This document shows, one piece after another, positions 12,424-24,353 of a stretch of 64,000 nucleotides of DNA (position 1 is its first letter; every line of letters begins with the position of its first letter). The position numbers and the translations under genes are program-made. The stretch spans positions 65,409,389 through 65,473,388 of the forward strand of contig CM049315.1 of assembly GCA_026874595.1 (NCBI GenBank). The letters run 5' to 3'. The stretch comes from Sipunculus nudus. Taxonomy: Eukaryota; Annelida; Sipuncula; Golfingiida; Sipunculidae. The notes under the pieces were generated by a model. That model saw only the letters and a list, made by a program, of their open reading frames with translations. It did not search any database and was not told the origin of the DNA.

Positions 12424-14033
12424 AGCGAACCTGTGAGCTTATGCAATGGTGCGGTGGCGTCTGTCGTACGTCGGGTGTAGTGCGTCGTCTGTACGTTAAC
12501 CATAGCTATCTCAAAAATGGCAGGAGCTAGCATCACCAAAGTTTTTGCAAATAATCAGTCATCCAAAAAACTATATCGGATTTTGTTTATATTTTTTCTT
12601 ACTGCATTTTCTTAGATTTTATAGGGAAAAAGCTGAAAAAGCTTAAAAAATCTACTCCTCCGAAACTGTCCAGCCAAATTGTCCTATATTTCACAGAAAT
12701 GATTCCTGGAACAATCTCTCTCAAGTTTGTTCGAATGGTTCCAGTTTGGAGATTTTTGGCCGAGTTACAGGAGGTTGAACTTAGTCATCTGTCCAAAAAA
12801 GCACACTTAAATTAAAATCTCAGAAACGGCTACAGATATAATGACCAAATTTTATACCAATGTTTGTCACATATGTCATATCTGATTTTGAGGTATTGGT
12901 GGCGCCACCTGACAATGATATGTTTTTTACAAGCAAAAATGTAATTTTAAACTCTTCTAGCTTATACACTGATTTATGATGAAACTGTTCAGCTGATTGG
13001 TTTAAACTTTACAAGAATTATTCTATGGTAGGGTTCTGCCAGTTTTATAAGAATAGATTGGGTAAATACAGTTTTAAAAAAGCATTGTAGCCAATTGAAA
13101 AAGGCTTTCTGTATTTTAGTACAGATTTGACTTCATGCAGCTTAAGTCAAAAGGTCACTCAGTACAAACAGGTGGGGTCCAGACATCACCATGGCAACTG
13201 ACCTGGCTGGGGGGGGGGTGTCTAGACAATGAGTCTAGACATCTAGACACAGCGTCTAGACGTCTAGACAATGTGTAGATGCAGAATTCCCAGATTATTG
13301 GAACTATATCTTTCAACTGTTTGAAAAGACTTGGTTTGCATTTTAAGCAAATCGGGTTTATCATCAGGTCACATGTGAACTGCAACACCTTCATTTTTGG
13401 TTGACCTCTGACCTTTCCTCACTGCTCACTTCCATTTGTGAGTCTGTTTCCACACATAAAACCGCATATCTCGGGAACTGTTTGACCCATCAGGCTAAAA
13501 ATTTTGCACAAATGTAGCCCTTTGATAGCTTTATAACATACACTAAAAATGGTGGCACCACCTGCAACCATTTTTGCACAGCGTCCATCTGTTCATCTGC
13601 CTTGGGATAATATCACTCATATCTTAGCAGTGGTTTGACTTATCCACCTGAAATTTTGCAGGTTTATACATCCGGGACAATTTTCTCGATTTTATGACAG
13701 GTGGCACCACTTCCATTCACGTTTACGCTGCAGACATCCATGCCAGTATGCAACACACCTCACTCTATTCCCCTTGCCACTTAATCCATGCCTTAGTTCA
13801 CCCGTCCCACTCTGATTTCTGTGGATACACATATTCGCTTGTCAACTACCCATATTCTAGTTTTAAAATGTCCTAGTCTGAAACTTACAGGTCTGAAAGG
13901 TCCATTTAGCTGAAATCATAAAGACTAAGGTAGATATGAAGGACTAAAAGGGTCAATATTAAATTTTAAAAATAAACCTCCATTCATACTCCCAAACTTT
14001 GCACAGGTTCGCATCAGGCCTGTAGGCCTTGTT
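12424..14033 (+). mobile_element. Complete short family B element, 1.6 kb
   Basis: Starts AGCGAACCTGTGAGCTT after a run of nine Ts and ends CACAGGTTCGC (14003-14013), AGGCCTGTAGGCCTTGTT. It is a collapsed version of 1823-5366: the sequences before and after the tandem array match, but the array is reduced to about one unit. It contains an exact GGTGGCGCCACC near 12898. Confidence 0.87.
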
Positions 14034-14130
14034 TTATAAAAAGTCAGCTAAAAAGCATTTTGTATTGGGAAAATTAATTTATTTCAAGTTATTTTAAGTA
14101 GGGACCACTTTTGCATACAGATGGCAGCAC

Positions 14131-15057
14131 TTGGTTTACCATTTGCAGATTGCCAGTGCCTTGATGTTGGCCATTAGCCAAGATAATGTCAGTTCAATCA
14201 ATAGTTTTAGCACTGTTCCAGGTCAAGAGTTCACTCAGTGCAGTAGCTGCATTCTATTTATATCTGTGGCAGACTGCTCACTGCATCAGATTTGGCACCA
14301 AAGTTCAGCCTAGATCTATTTATAGCTTTGGCAGACTGCCAACTTTGTCAGATTATGCAACAGGTCAAGGTTCACTCAGTGCAGCCAGGTACAGGTCTCA
14401 ATTTTACTCAGTCTAGCCAGGTGCAGGTCAAGTGTTCACTCAGTGCAGTAGCTTGAGGTAGCAATTTATCACAGTTCACTCGGGGGCAACTGCCTTACTC
14501 ACCTAGTTAGCCCAGTGCATCAAACTCAAGGGAAGTTTGATGTATTGGCCTGATATTTTGACCTGTCTATGTGTCTTTGATGGTATTCTCATTTACAAGA
14601 CAGGTGGTGCCACATACATTGACTTTTGTACAGTGTATATGCCTGCTTATTTCTACGGAGGAATTTGATATATCAGCCTGATATTGGGCATATTTATACA
14701 TATTGAATAGCTTTGTCGTATACAAGACTGGTGGTGCAACCTACAATAATTTTTGCACAATGTGTGTCCCTGCTTATTTCTCAGGAGGGGTTTGATATAT
14801 CAGTCTGAAAATTGGCATATGTTTATATCTCTGATAGCTTCGTTGTATACAAAACTGGTGGTGCCAGCTACAATGGTTTTTGTGTTGTATGCATGCATGC
14901 CAGAATTTCAGCAGTGATGTTTGTGTAATTGTTTCTTATTCAAAATGTTTAGTACTTGCATTGTTCATATACGTGAAAAGTAATGGTCCAGCATTGAAGC
15001 ATTATACCTGGTGTACTTCTCAATACACAGGTTTGCATTAGGCCTGTAGGCCTTGTT
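14131..15057 (+). mobile_element. Family B 3' portion, divergent
   Basis: Ends CACAGGTTTGC (one mismatch to the B subterminal repeat), ATTAGGCCTGTAGGCCTTGTT. The interior carries several GGTGGTGCCA-type half palindromes and a GTTCACTCAGTGCAG repeat shared with 16690-18508. No 5' end recognised. It finishes only 37 bases before exon 1, close to its splice acceptor. Confidence 0.75.
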
Positions 15058-15094
15058 CTTATTTTCAATCTAACAATGTCTGTTATTTTTTCAG

Positions 15095-15230
15095 GCAGAG
15101 CTCTGGTGAGATACAAACAGCAGCTGTCATCTGGATGATCACATGATCTCCTCAGTTGGTCACATGATCATTCCAGTGGGTCACATGGTATGCTGAGACT
15201 GCAGGGTTTTACCAATCATCTGCAGTCAAG
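15095..15230 (+). other. TRMT9B: 5' UTR part of TRMT9B-like exon 1
   Basis: A pyrimidine-rich tract ending in TTTTTTCAG at 15086-15094, with a CTAAC branch-like sequence just upstream, looks like a 3' splice site. It suggests that this untranslated segment is spliced to an upstream non-coding exon outside the recognised sequence. The segment contains three CACATG cores, two of them CACATGA. Direct initiation of transcription near here is the alternative. No stop-free coding frame joins it to the CDS. Confidence 0.5.
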
Positions 15231-15405
15231 ATGTCAGAGGATCCTGCCGTTGGTTCCTCTGAATGCCCAGACCTAGAACGCAGACATGTTTATAATGTGT
15301 ACCACCAGGTGGCTTATCACTTTCAGCACTCCCGTCACCGTGCCTGGCCCCGAGTCAGACAGTTTCTTAAAGAACTAGAACCTGGTTCCCTAGTTGCTGA
15401 TGTTG
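15231..15405 (+). CDS. TRMT9B: TRMT9B-like tRNA methyltransferase, coding exon 1
   Basis: This exon encodes residues 1-58 and the first base of codon 59 of a Trm9-family, SAM-dependent class I methyltransferase. In yeast Trm9 and the ALKBH8 C-terminal domain the family methylates the wobble uridine side chain of tRNA; TRMT9B is the paralogue. Visible features are an acidic N terminus, then the family helix with H19-V-Y-N-V-Y and A38-W-P-R-V-R-Q-F-L, then G52-S-L-V-A-D-V at the start of SAM motif I. The ATG at 15231 opens the frame. The exon ends in GATGTTG followed by GTGAGT, a strong donor of phase 1, which splits the first glycine of the GCGNG loop. The reading frame fails about two codons beyond the donor. 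Family membership is very likely; TRMT9B rather than ALKBH8 rests on A-W-P-R-V-R-Q-F-L and on exons 2 and 3. Confidence 0.9.
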
Positions 15406-16158
15406 GTGAGTAAGATGGTTAAGTTGGTTAATTACCCACCTTATTGCTCGACCCTAAACCTGACCAAGCGACACCTCCTTTAACTCTGCAATTAGAGTTA
15501 AATATTCAAATGTAGTATTTTATTGTATGAACCTATTTTACAAAGATCTCACATCTACAATTTTGTATCAAGTGTTTATGGTCATTTTCCTTGTATGTTC
15601 CATGTTTCAAAATGTCTCGCATGCAGGCAAGATGAAATCTCAAGTTTCTGTTTCTCTTTTTTCCAAAAAAATGTTTTTAAGAAATTTAAAATGAGGAACC
15701 ATAATTTATCTCTATAAACCAAAAATTAGAAACTCAACATTGGAAAATACTGCCTTAGTGGTGTTCACTGGCCCATGAGGAAAACAAATGGGCGAATGCA
15801 GAAAAAGGAGAAATGCCTTTAATTAAGCTTAATGTGCACAAAACTACTTGACTAGAACTAGAACTAGAACTACGTGAAAGCTTTCTGTGCCATGCCAGGC
15901 TGTTACATCTGCACCGTGATCTGGAAAAAGGTTAATTACAATGCAGTTTAAATGTTCAGTGATTAATATCAATGATCTATCAATGAAATATCATGCAAGT
16001 GCATGTTATAAAAATACATTTAAAATCATTAAAATTATTATCCATAGATGGCGGCAGTACTAGTTAGCCAATATCAAGCATGCCATGTGCTTACATTCAT
16101 TATGGTGGCTTTGACAAAAAAACATAAATTCATTGTCATGGATATAAACATGACCCCT

Positions 16159-16501
16159 TAGGCCAAAATAAAAAAAAGGTATGGTTCTCAGGCACTTTTT
16201 TTGGAAATCAATGCGGGCGGGCGCTTTTTTTATTTTAAATTTTTTGGTATGTTTCGATAGAAATGTCAAATGATAAGGGAAAAGCATGAAAATAACAGTT
16301 TTATTTTGTTACATAAGTAAAAGCACCACAAAACAAAGGAAATTGTATGGTTTTATCTTCTTGAAAGAAATGTCAGAGCGGTAGCAGCTCAAAATTGGAA
16401 AGTTTTTATTGAAAATCAAAATAAAAATTTTTGATGCGGGGGTTTAAAATTGATGCGGGCGGTGCCTGAGAACCATACTTTTAATTTTTTTTGGCCTTAA
16501 G
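16159..16501. mobile_element. MITE-like foldback element, copy 1
   Basis: About 340 bases with imperfect terminal inverted repeats of about 37 bases: TTAGGCCAAAA ... GTATGGTTCTCAGGCA on the left and the reverse complement at 16463-16501. The interior has GATGCGGGCGG near the right end. Related copies lie at 28528 and 41533. No coding frame. Superfamily not assigned. Confidence 0.8.
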
Positions 16502-16534
16502 TTTGATGTTTATACAGAAAGTTGCTAATTTTTT

Positions 16535-16690
16535 AGCTCAACTGACTATAAGTCATCTTAGCTATAGCCGTGGTCCTTTGTCCGTCATCCGTCCGTCTGG
16601 CTTACAAATCCAAAATTTTGCATACAGTTAATAGTCCCCAAAAATTCCTACCATACAGAAAATTGGTACACAAGGACTTCGTTCCTTCAG
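16535..16690 (+). mobile_element. Truncated family A 5' end
   Basis: AGCTCAACTGACTATAAG with hairpin partner, CCGTCATCCGTCCGTC and the first about 120 bases of the A body, then an abrupt switch to B-type sequence (GTTCACTCAGTGCAG). Confidence 0.75.
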
Positions 16691-18508
16691 TTCTTAATGA
16701 TGCTCTTAAGAGTTCACTCAGTGCAGTAGCTTGATGCAGCAATTTGTCACAGGTCACTCGGGGGCAACTGCCTTACTCACCTAATCCTTGTCAGCCCAGT
16801 GCATCAAACTCTGGACAGGTTTGATGTATTAGACTGATATTTTGACCTGTCTATGCGTCTTTGATGGTATTCTCATTTACAAGACAGGTGGTGCCACCTA
16901 CATTGACTTTTGCAGTGTATGCGCCTGCGTATTTCTACAGAGGAATTTGATACATCAGCCTTAAATTGGGCATGTATATACATATCGGGTAGCTTTATAG
17001 TGTACAAGACTGGTGGCACCACCTACAATAATTTTTGCACAGTGTATGTCCCTGCTTAAGCAACAGGAGGGGTTTGACATATCAGTCTGACATTGGGCAT
17101 ATGTATATATCTCTTCGTTGTATATAAGACTAGTGGTGCCAGCTACAATAATTGTATCCGCAAAAACAGAGTTGCAACGCTGCCGCCATCGCCGCATAGG
17201 TTTCCAGAGAACTCCTCCCTAACAGGATTTTTTTTTAAATTAGGAATTATGATCAGTCACATGTGAACTGCTTTGCCCTCATTTTTGGTTGACCTCTGAC
17301 CTTTCCTCTCTGCCCAGGGTCCATATGTGTGTCTGTTTCCACACATAAACCCACATATCTCGGTAACCGTTTGACTGATAAGGCTAAAGATTTTGCACAA
17401 ATGTAGCCCTTGGAAAGCTTTATAACATGCACTAAAAATGGTGGCGCCACCTGCAACTATTTTTGTACAGCATCCATCTGTCCATCTGCCTTAGGATAAA
17501 AATACTCATATCTCTGCATTGGTTGGACTTATCCACCTGAAATTTTGCAGGTTTATACATCATTGAAAGCTTTCTTGTTTTATGACAGGTGGTGCCACCT
17601 ACATTCAAATTTACACTGCAGCTTTTTACACAAGCTCATATCTCAGGAACCATTTGACTGATTGGGCAAAAATTTTGCATGTTTATAGATCTCACATACT
17701 AGCTCTTAATCATATACAAAATTGGTGGGGCCACCGGCCACCATTTTTGCACAGTGTCCATCTGTTTGTCTGCCGTTGGCTAAAATCATTCATATCTCAG
17801 TAATGGTGTGACTTATCTACCTAAATTTTGCATGTTTATACATATTGGATAGCTTTCTCGATTTTGTGGGAAGTGGCGCCACCTATATTTATGTATACGC
17901 TGCAGACATACAGGCTTATATATCAGGACTGGTTGACATATCCCCCTGAAATTTTGCATGTGTATAGATCTCATATATTAATTAATTTCTTAATCATACA
18001 CAAAATTGGTGGCGCCAACTGCCACCATTTTTACACAGCGTCTGTCTGTTTGTCTGCCATGGGCTAATATCACTCATATCTCAGTAGTGGTTTGACTTAT
18101 CTGCCTAAAATTTTGCATGTTTATACATCTTGGACAGCTTTCTGGATTTTGTGGTAGGTGGCGCAACCTACATACACATTTTGGCTGCAGACATCCAGGC
18201 TATTATGCAAATTACCTCACTCTGTTTCCCCTTGCCACTCCATCCATGCCTCACTTCACCTTTCCCACTCTGATTTTGGCGGATACAAGTAGTTGACTAC
18301 CCATATTCTAGTTTTTGTGTTGTGTGCACCCATGCCAGAATTGCAGCAGTGATATTTGTTTAATTGTTTCTTGTTCTAAGTGTTTAGTACTTGCATTGTT
18401 CATATACATGTTACACATGTTTTTGAAAAGTAATGGTCCAGCATTGAAGCTTTATACCTGGTGTAATCTCATTGCACAGGTTCGCATTAGGCCTGTAGGC
18501 CTTGTTTG
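16691..18508 (+). mobile_element. Family B 3' portion with tandem units
   Basis: Starts in the same GTTCACTCAGTGCAG stretch as 14131-15057 and ends CACAGGTTCGC (18475-18485), ATTAGGCCTGTAGGCCTTGTT. It contains units with GGTGGCGCCACC-type palindromes at about 17440, 17600, 17730, 17875, 18008. No B 5' end was found. Confidence 0.78.
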
Positions 18509-21500
18509 TTAAAAAAATAATTGATGAGATGGTGAAAAATAGGTGTGTTATCATTAAGCTTGGTGTGTTCTCTGTTACTCCAAGGTTTTATTTCAAATTC
18601 ATGTCCTGGTATCACATACACTTACAGAATTCTATAAACATTTCATCATATTTGTTTATAATGTGATTTTAATATGTTAAACAGTGATCATGCTGATTAC
18701 AGAATATGCTACATGCCTTTTAATATTTCATCCTGACTACTTAAATGGTTAGTGCTAAAGAAAGATCATACTGACTAGTTAAATCTTAAGGACATTGTAA
18801 GGCTATTTTTTATAGTATTAACTATAGTATAAAGTAGTAAAAAATATAAGTAATAGCAGGGTAAAAATTGACATATTTTCATGGATCTTAGTGTGTTCTA
18901 AACTGTTTGAGATAAGATTTAGAAATAATGACATGGTTCATATTCTGGATGCAAAATATGCCAGCATTCCATCATGTATATTTTTAGCTCAGCTGACTAT
19001 AAGTCATCTGAGCTATAGTCGTGGGCCATTGTCCGTCGTCCGTCCGTCTGTCTGTCCGTCCGTCTGTCTGTCCGTCCGTCTGTCCATCTGGATGTCCGTC
19101 CGTAAGACTGGCACGTTTCGACACCGTTGGACCTACGAATCTGAAATTCGGCATACAGTTAGATGTCCCCAAAATCTCCTACCATGCCGAAAATTGGGTC
19201 AATAGGATATTAGAAATCTATTTTCACTCTTCAGGACTGCCTAATATCAAAACCACTCATCTGGTTTTCTTCATATTTACCATGAATATTCCTCTATATA
19301 GTTTCTATGTACATGCCAGATATTAAATCAGTATTATATAATTTAAAAAAGTTATTGGCCCAAACATAATGGACTTTGTAAAAAAATCAGGAAGATATTT
19401 GGTCACTTAAGACCAAAAGTGTTAAAGGTAGGGACTTTTTTCCAGTAATACAACTTTAATTAATCAAAATTTAATTGTATACCAAAAATTAGATCAAAAT
19501 CTCTTAAATTTTTTTAAATATTGGCAAAAATATAAAATTGGTACCTTAAATTTTGCCCAACTTTGGCCACGGCACGATTATTTCCTGTAAGTACTGTGGA
19601 TTCAATTTTCACAGCATGTATACATAAGGATTCAATCTGTTAAAATCTGAAATTTGAAAATAAAAGCTGCAAAATTAGGCTAGTTATTGAATTTTTTTGG
19701 AGGCTCTTGTTGTATTCCCTTAAATTGTCAAGCAGTCCACTTTGATGACTGTAGGTCATTCAGTGCACATCTCTATGCTCCCAAGGCTGTTGGCATAATT
19801 TTAGATGTCCCCAGGAATATAACTTTATTTAATCAAGATTCAATTGTTTACCCAAAATTAGATCTGAATTTTGCAAATTTTTCAAGTTATTAGCATAAAT
19901 AAAAAATCAATACCTTCAATTTTGTCCAACTTTGGCACTGTTGATTTAATTTTCACAGCATATATACATAAGGATTTAATCTTTTAAAATATGAAATTTC
20001 AAAGAAATTGATTGGAAAGAATAGCTTTTATTCATGTTTTCATACACCATGTCAAGTGTTGTTTACATCTAGCCCACCTAGTAGTACAGCCTTCACATGC
20101 AGCATTATGTAACCCACCCCAGGCAGCTTGCCTTGGGTCAGCTTGGCCACTACCAGCAGGCTTCCCCTCTGCCCTGCACTCCCCCCCCCCCCCCCCCCCC
20201 GATGGTGCATAAACTAGATGAATGTTATTATTTTCTGTATTTGATTCATTCTTATTCTAGGCTATGCTACATTTTAGATTTTATATTGTACCACCAGGGT
20301 TACAGTGATTAAAGTGTACATTTAATTGTGTCCACAAAGTGGTGTATTGCTATGAAAGTGTGGATGTTCATGAGATAAGTAATTCCTTTCTTCAGAGGAG
20401 TAAAAACTTCACCAGGTGTGAAACTGACTATTAATTCCAGTAATAAGTTAAAACTGGGATAGTAATTAGCACAATGATATTGTTTGTCCCTCATTCAACC
20501 AACAGTGTGTATACTTTATTTGTAATGTCTTATTTTATCAAATTTACTGAATCTTTTATTTTATTTTGGTGAATAAAATTAAGCATGTACTGAAAACTCC
20601 AATGTGCAAAACTTTTTAATAGTGATTCAAGGAATATTCTTGTAGATGCCATGTTGTGGCATTATTTTCTTTTAAATTCAGTTTAAACATTTATGATATG
20701 TGTATGCATAATATGACCCAATATGAGCTTCACTCTGGATATATGATGATTGCAACTTTTGCAACAATTCTAATATTTTAACTTATAGTTTCAGTTTTTT
20801 ACTCTGTATATATAATGATTGCAACTTTTGCAACAATTCTAATATTTTAACTTATATTTTCAGGTTTTTTATTTAAAATTTTTAAAACCTGTAAATAAAA
20901 AAATGATTCAGATAAAAACTTCTTAATGGAAAAAGTGGATATGCTTAAAAAAATAGGATTATATATAAACTTAAATGCATTATTCCCTTGAAAGTGAAAT
21001 AAAGGTATTAGTCCATTCTGTCAACTTGCCAGTCCATCTGTAAATTTTCATATGCATCACAGTATCTCAAAACTTTTACTGTTTTTCTTCATGAAAGTCT
21101 TGTCAGAGTATTATTTTGCAATCATATATTTAGAACTTTACTATAACCGAGTAGGAGGGCCCCTTTCCTCTTAGCTTTTCATATTCTTATATAAATGAAA
21201 AACATTACAATAGAATATTTCTACATCCACCTTTGTGCTGCCCTCACTTTTACCTTCTCCGAACCCCATCCCAAAGTCAGCCTCAGTAAGCAAGAACAAG
21301 ATGAATCAGATATATTCATACTTTAATATTTTGTATAACTATTCGTCCATAGGTACCTATGTACATGCCATAAATTATGTCAGTATTGTGTAATATGTAG
21401 ACATAGTGGGCATCACAATAATGTACCTTGTCAAGACTAAAGAGATATTGTGTCATACAGTCACAAATTCATAAATCACTTCATCAGCATAGTTAATCAT

Positions 21501-21593
21501 AACATCATATCTGTCAAATTGAAAGCTTGCAGACTACCATACACTTTAGATCCTTCAACAAATAGCCTTATCATCATTCTACTACTGCTTATT

Positions 21594-23877
21594 GTATCGC
21601 CAGACATAGTCTGGAGATACTATGGTTTAGGCACGGTCGCGCCCCCCCCGCCGCCGCAGAGATTTCTTTTGGACACAATAACTCAAAAAATATTTCATGG
21701 ATCTTTACCAAACTTGGTATATGTATAGATATGGGTGAGAGGACGACGCCTATTTAAAATGAGGTCATGACCTCAACTAGGAGAGTGACCTTGACCTTGA
21801 ATAGGTTCAATTTTGGGGAAAATCACACAAATTCTTAAATATCTCAAGAAAACTTGCATGGATTGATCCCAAAATCTAGTTGATCGAAGATCATGGATAG
21901 GGTTGTCATGTTCCAGAAACTGGTGGCGCCACCTATTATTCTTTACTTGTTTTCATGCCGTTTAATATCCCCAAAATAGCTACTTGACAGTACTGTGAGC
22001 ATTATAAGTAAAAAACTAATGGACAGATTTCTTTCATATTATGCAAATACATAGATATGGGTTATGGGATGATATTTATTTAAATTGGGGTCATGACCTT
22101 TCCTATGAGAGGCCTTGACCTTGAATATTGCCATATATGGTGAAAATCACACAAAATCATTAATTTCTCAATAAGGGATGCATGCATTGGTCCAAAAATC
22201 AACTTGACCGAAGATCTTGGATAGTAATGTCATGTACCGGAAACAGGTGGCGCCACCTTTATTCCTTTTACTTGTTTTCGTGCCGTTTAATACCCCATCA
22301 TTGCCACTTAACAGTACATTTATAACCTGTGAGCATTATAAGTCAAAAACTAATGGACAGATTTCTTTCATATTATGCATATACATAGACATGGGTTATG
22401 GGATGATGTATATATAAATTGGGGTCATGACCTTTCCTATTAGAGTGGCCTTGACCTTGAATATTGCCATATATGGTGAAAATTACACAAAATCATTAAT
22501 ATCTCAATAAGGGATGCATGCATTGGTCCAAAAATCAACATGTTCGAAGATCTTGGAAAGTATTGTCATGTACCAGAAACAGGTGGCGCCACCTGTTATT
22601 CTTTTACTTGTTTTGTGCCGTTTAATACCCCATCATCGCCATTTATCAGTACTGTGAGCATTATAAGTCAAAAACTAATGGACAAATTTCTTTCAAATTA
22701 TGCATATACATGGATATGGGTTATAGGATAATGTTTATTTGAATAGGGGTCATGACCTTTCCAATGAGTGGCCTTGACCTTGAATATTGCCATATATGGT
22801 GAAAATCACACAAAATCATTAATTTCTCAATAAGGGATGCATGCATTGGTCCAAAAATAAACTTGACTGAAGATCTTGGATAGTAATGTCATGTACCAGA
22901 AACAGGTGGCGCCACCTGTTATTCTTTTACTTGTTTTCGTGCCGTTTAATACCCCATCATTGCCACTTAACAGTACATTTATAACCTGTGAGCATTATAA
23001 GTCAAAAACTAATGGACAGATTTCTTTCATATTATGCATATACATAGACATGGGTTATGGGATGATGTATATATAAATTGGGGTCATGACCTTTCCTATT
23101 AGAGTGGCCTTGACCTTGAATATTGCCATATATGGTGAAAATTGCACAAAATCATTAATATCTCAATAAGGGATGCATGCATTGGTCCAAAAATCAACAT
23201 TTTCGAAGATCTTGGAAAGTATTGTCATGTACTGGAAACAGGTGGCGCCACCTGTTATTCTTTTACTTGTTTTGTGCCGTTTAATACCCCATCATTGCCA
23301 TTTATCAGTACTGTGAGCATTATAAGTCAAAAACTAATGGACAAATTTCTTTCATATTATGCATATACATGGATATGGGTTATAGGATAATGTTTATTTG
23401 AATAGGGGTCATGACCTTTCCAATGAGTGACCTTGACCTTGAATATTGCCATATATGGTGAAAATCACACAAAATCATTAATTTCTCAATAAGGGATGCA
23501 TTGATTAGTCCAAAAATCAACTTGAACGAAGATCTTGGATAGTGTTGTCATGAACGGGAAACAGGTGGTGCCACCTGTTATTCTTTTACTTGTTTTCGTG
23601 CCGTTTAATACCCCATCATTGCCACTTAACAGTATTGTGAGCATTATAAGTCAAAAACTAATGGACAGATTTCTTGCATATACATAGACATAGGTTAGGG
23701 GATGATGTATATTGAAATTTGGATCATGACCTTTTCTATGAGAATGACCTTTTTTATGAGTGTGGTCTGATATTAATTGTTGCTGAAGATGGGGGGCCTA
23801 TTCTTAAAGGGGGGGGGGGGGGGGGATTAATTGTCTGGCGATACTATGGCACCTGCGGTGCCAAGAAATATCTAGTT
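21594..23877 (+). mobile_element. Family E element (2.28 kb) with dimeric tandem array
   Basis: 5' subterminal repeat GTATCGCCAGA (21594-21604) and 3' TCTGGCGATAC (23834-23844) are perfect reverse complements. The 5' arm also pairs with TCTGGAGATAC as a hairpin with one mismatch. The 3' hairpin is GGCACC-TGC-GGTGCC (23848-23862), and the end is ATCTAGTT. The empty site is at about 46870: CTGCTTATTACTGCTGTC reads straight through. The interior is a tandem array (separate entry). No coding frame. Confidence 0.88.
21921..23576 (+). repeat. Tandem array of about 330-bp units with 659-bp higher-order period
   Basis: Six palindrome landmarks (GGTGGCGCCACC or one-base variant) occur at about 21921, 22246, 22582, 22905, 23240 and 23565, with spacings of 325, 336, 323, 335 and 325. 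Units alternate: one type has ATGATGTATATATAAATTGG and the extra CATTTATAAC, the other ATAATGTTTATTTGAATAGG. Units two steps apart are nearly identical, while adjacent units differ. Confidence 0.85.
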
Positions 23878-24353
23878 ACTGCTGTCATTGCATTCATATT
23901 TGCTCAGATATATCACAATTTTCAACCCCTCTTAAATAAATAAAAAATAAACCACTATATTTGACTCTATTAATCCATCAGTCAGGTAATTTCATTTACC
24001 ATTTACTCACATATTACATTACATTCCTTTATAATAGCCCAACATGTCCATGATATTCATAAGCTTTATAGACTCGATATAGTATCACAGTGGAGAAACA
24101 TTCATAGTCCAATTATGATCAGCTGAGAGCCGTGACCCATGGGTCCCTTGTTTTGTATGGTGGAGAAGTATTTGTTTAGTTTTTGTGCCATTTAAGAATG
24201 AAATGTTGTAACCTGTTTGAATGATACAGCATTGCGAGCGCCCATATACATGCAGGTGTAAACTGAAAGTTTTTTTTTTCCTACCTCCTACCTATGACTT
24301 TTTTCAAAAATGTTCGTAAACCAAAAAATTAAAAAAGTCTGGCCTTATTATGT

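Larger units (their letters stand above)
18986..24152 (+). mobile_element. Long family A copy no. 2, carrying an E element
   Basis: 5' AGCTCAGCTGACTATAAG hairpin and CCGTC run at 19030-19100; 3' CAGCTGAGA (24120), GACCCATGGGTC, CCCTTGTT. Without the inserted E element (21594-23877) it is about 2.9 kb and collinear with 43987-47148. A C-run of about 20 sits near 20181. Overlapping short frames rich in S-V-C-P/S-V-R-P are translations of the CCGTC run. Confidence 0.86.

Noticed and set aside
18891-19326. Overlapping frames with S-V-C-P/S-V-R-P repeats on both strands
   Set aside because: They are translations of the CCGTC-rich leader of the A element; all frames stay open because the run lacks stops.
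22217-23390. Pairs of near-identical small proteins 659 bases apart
   Set aside because: They follow the E tandem array and its two unit types. No start context or conserved motif supports translation.
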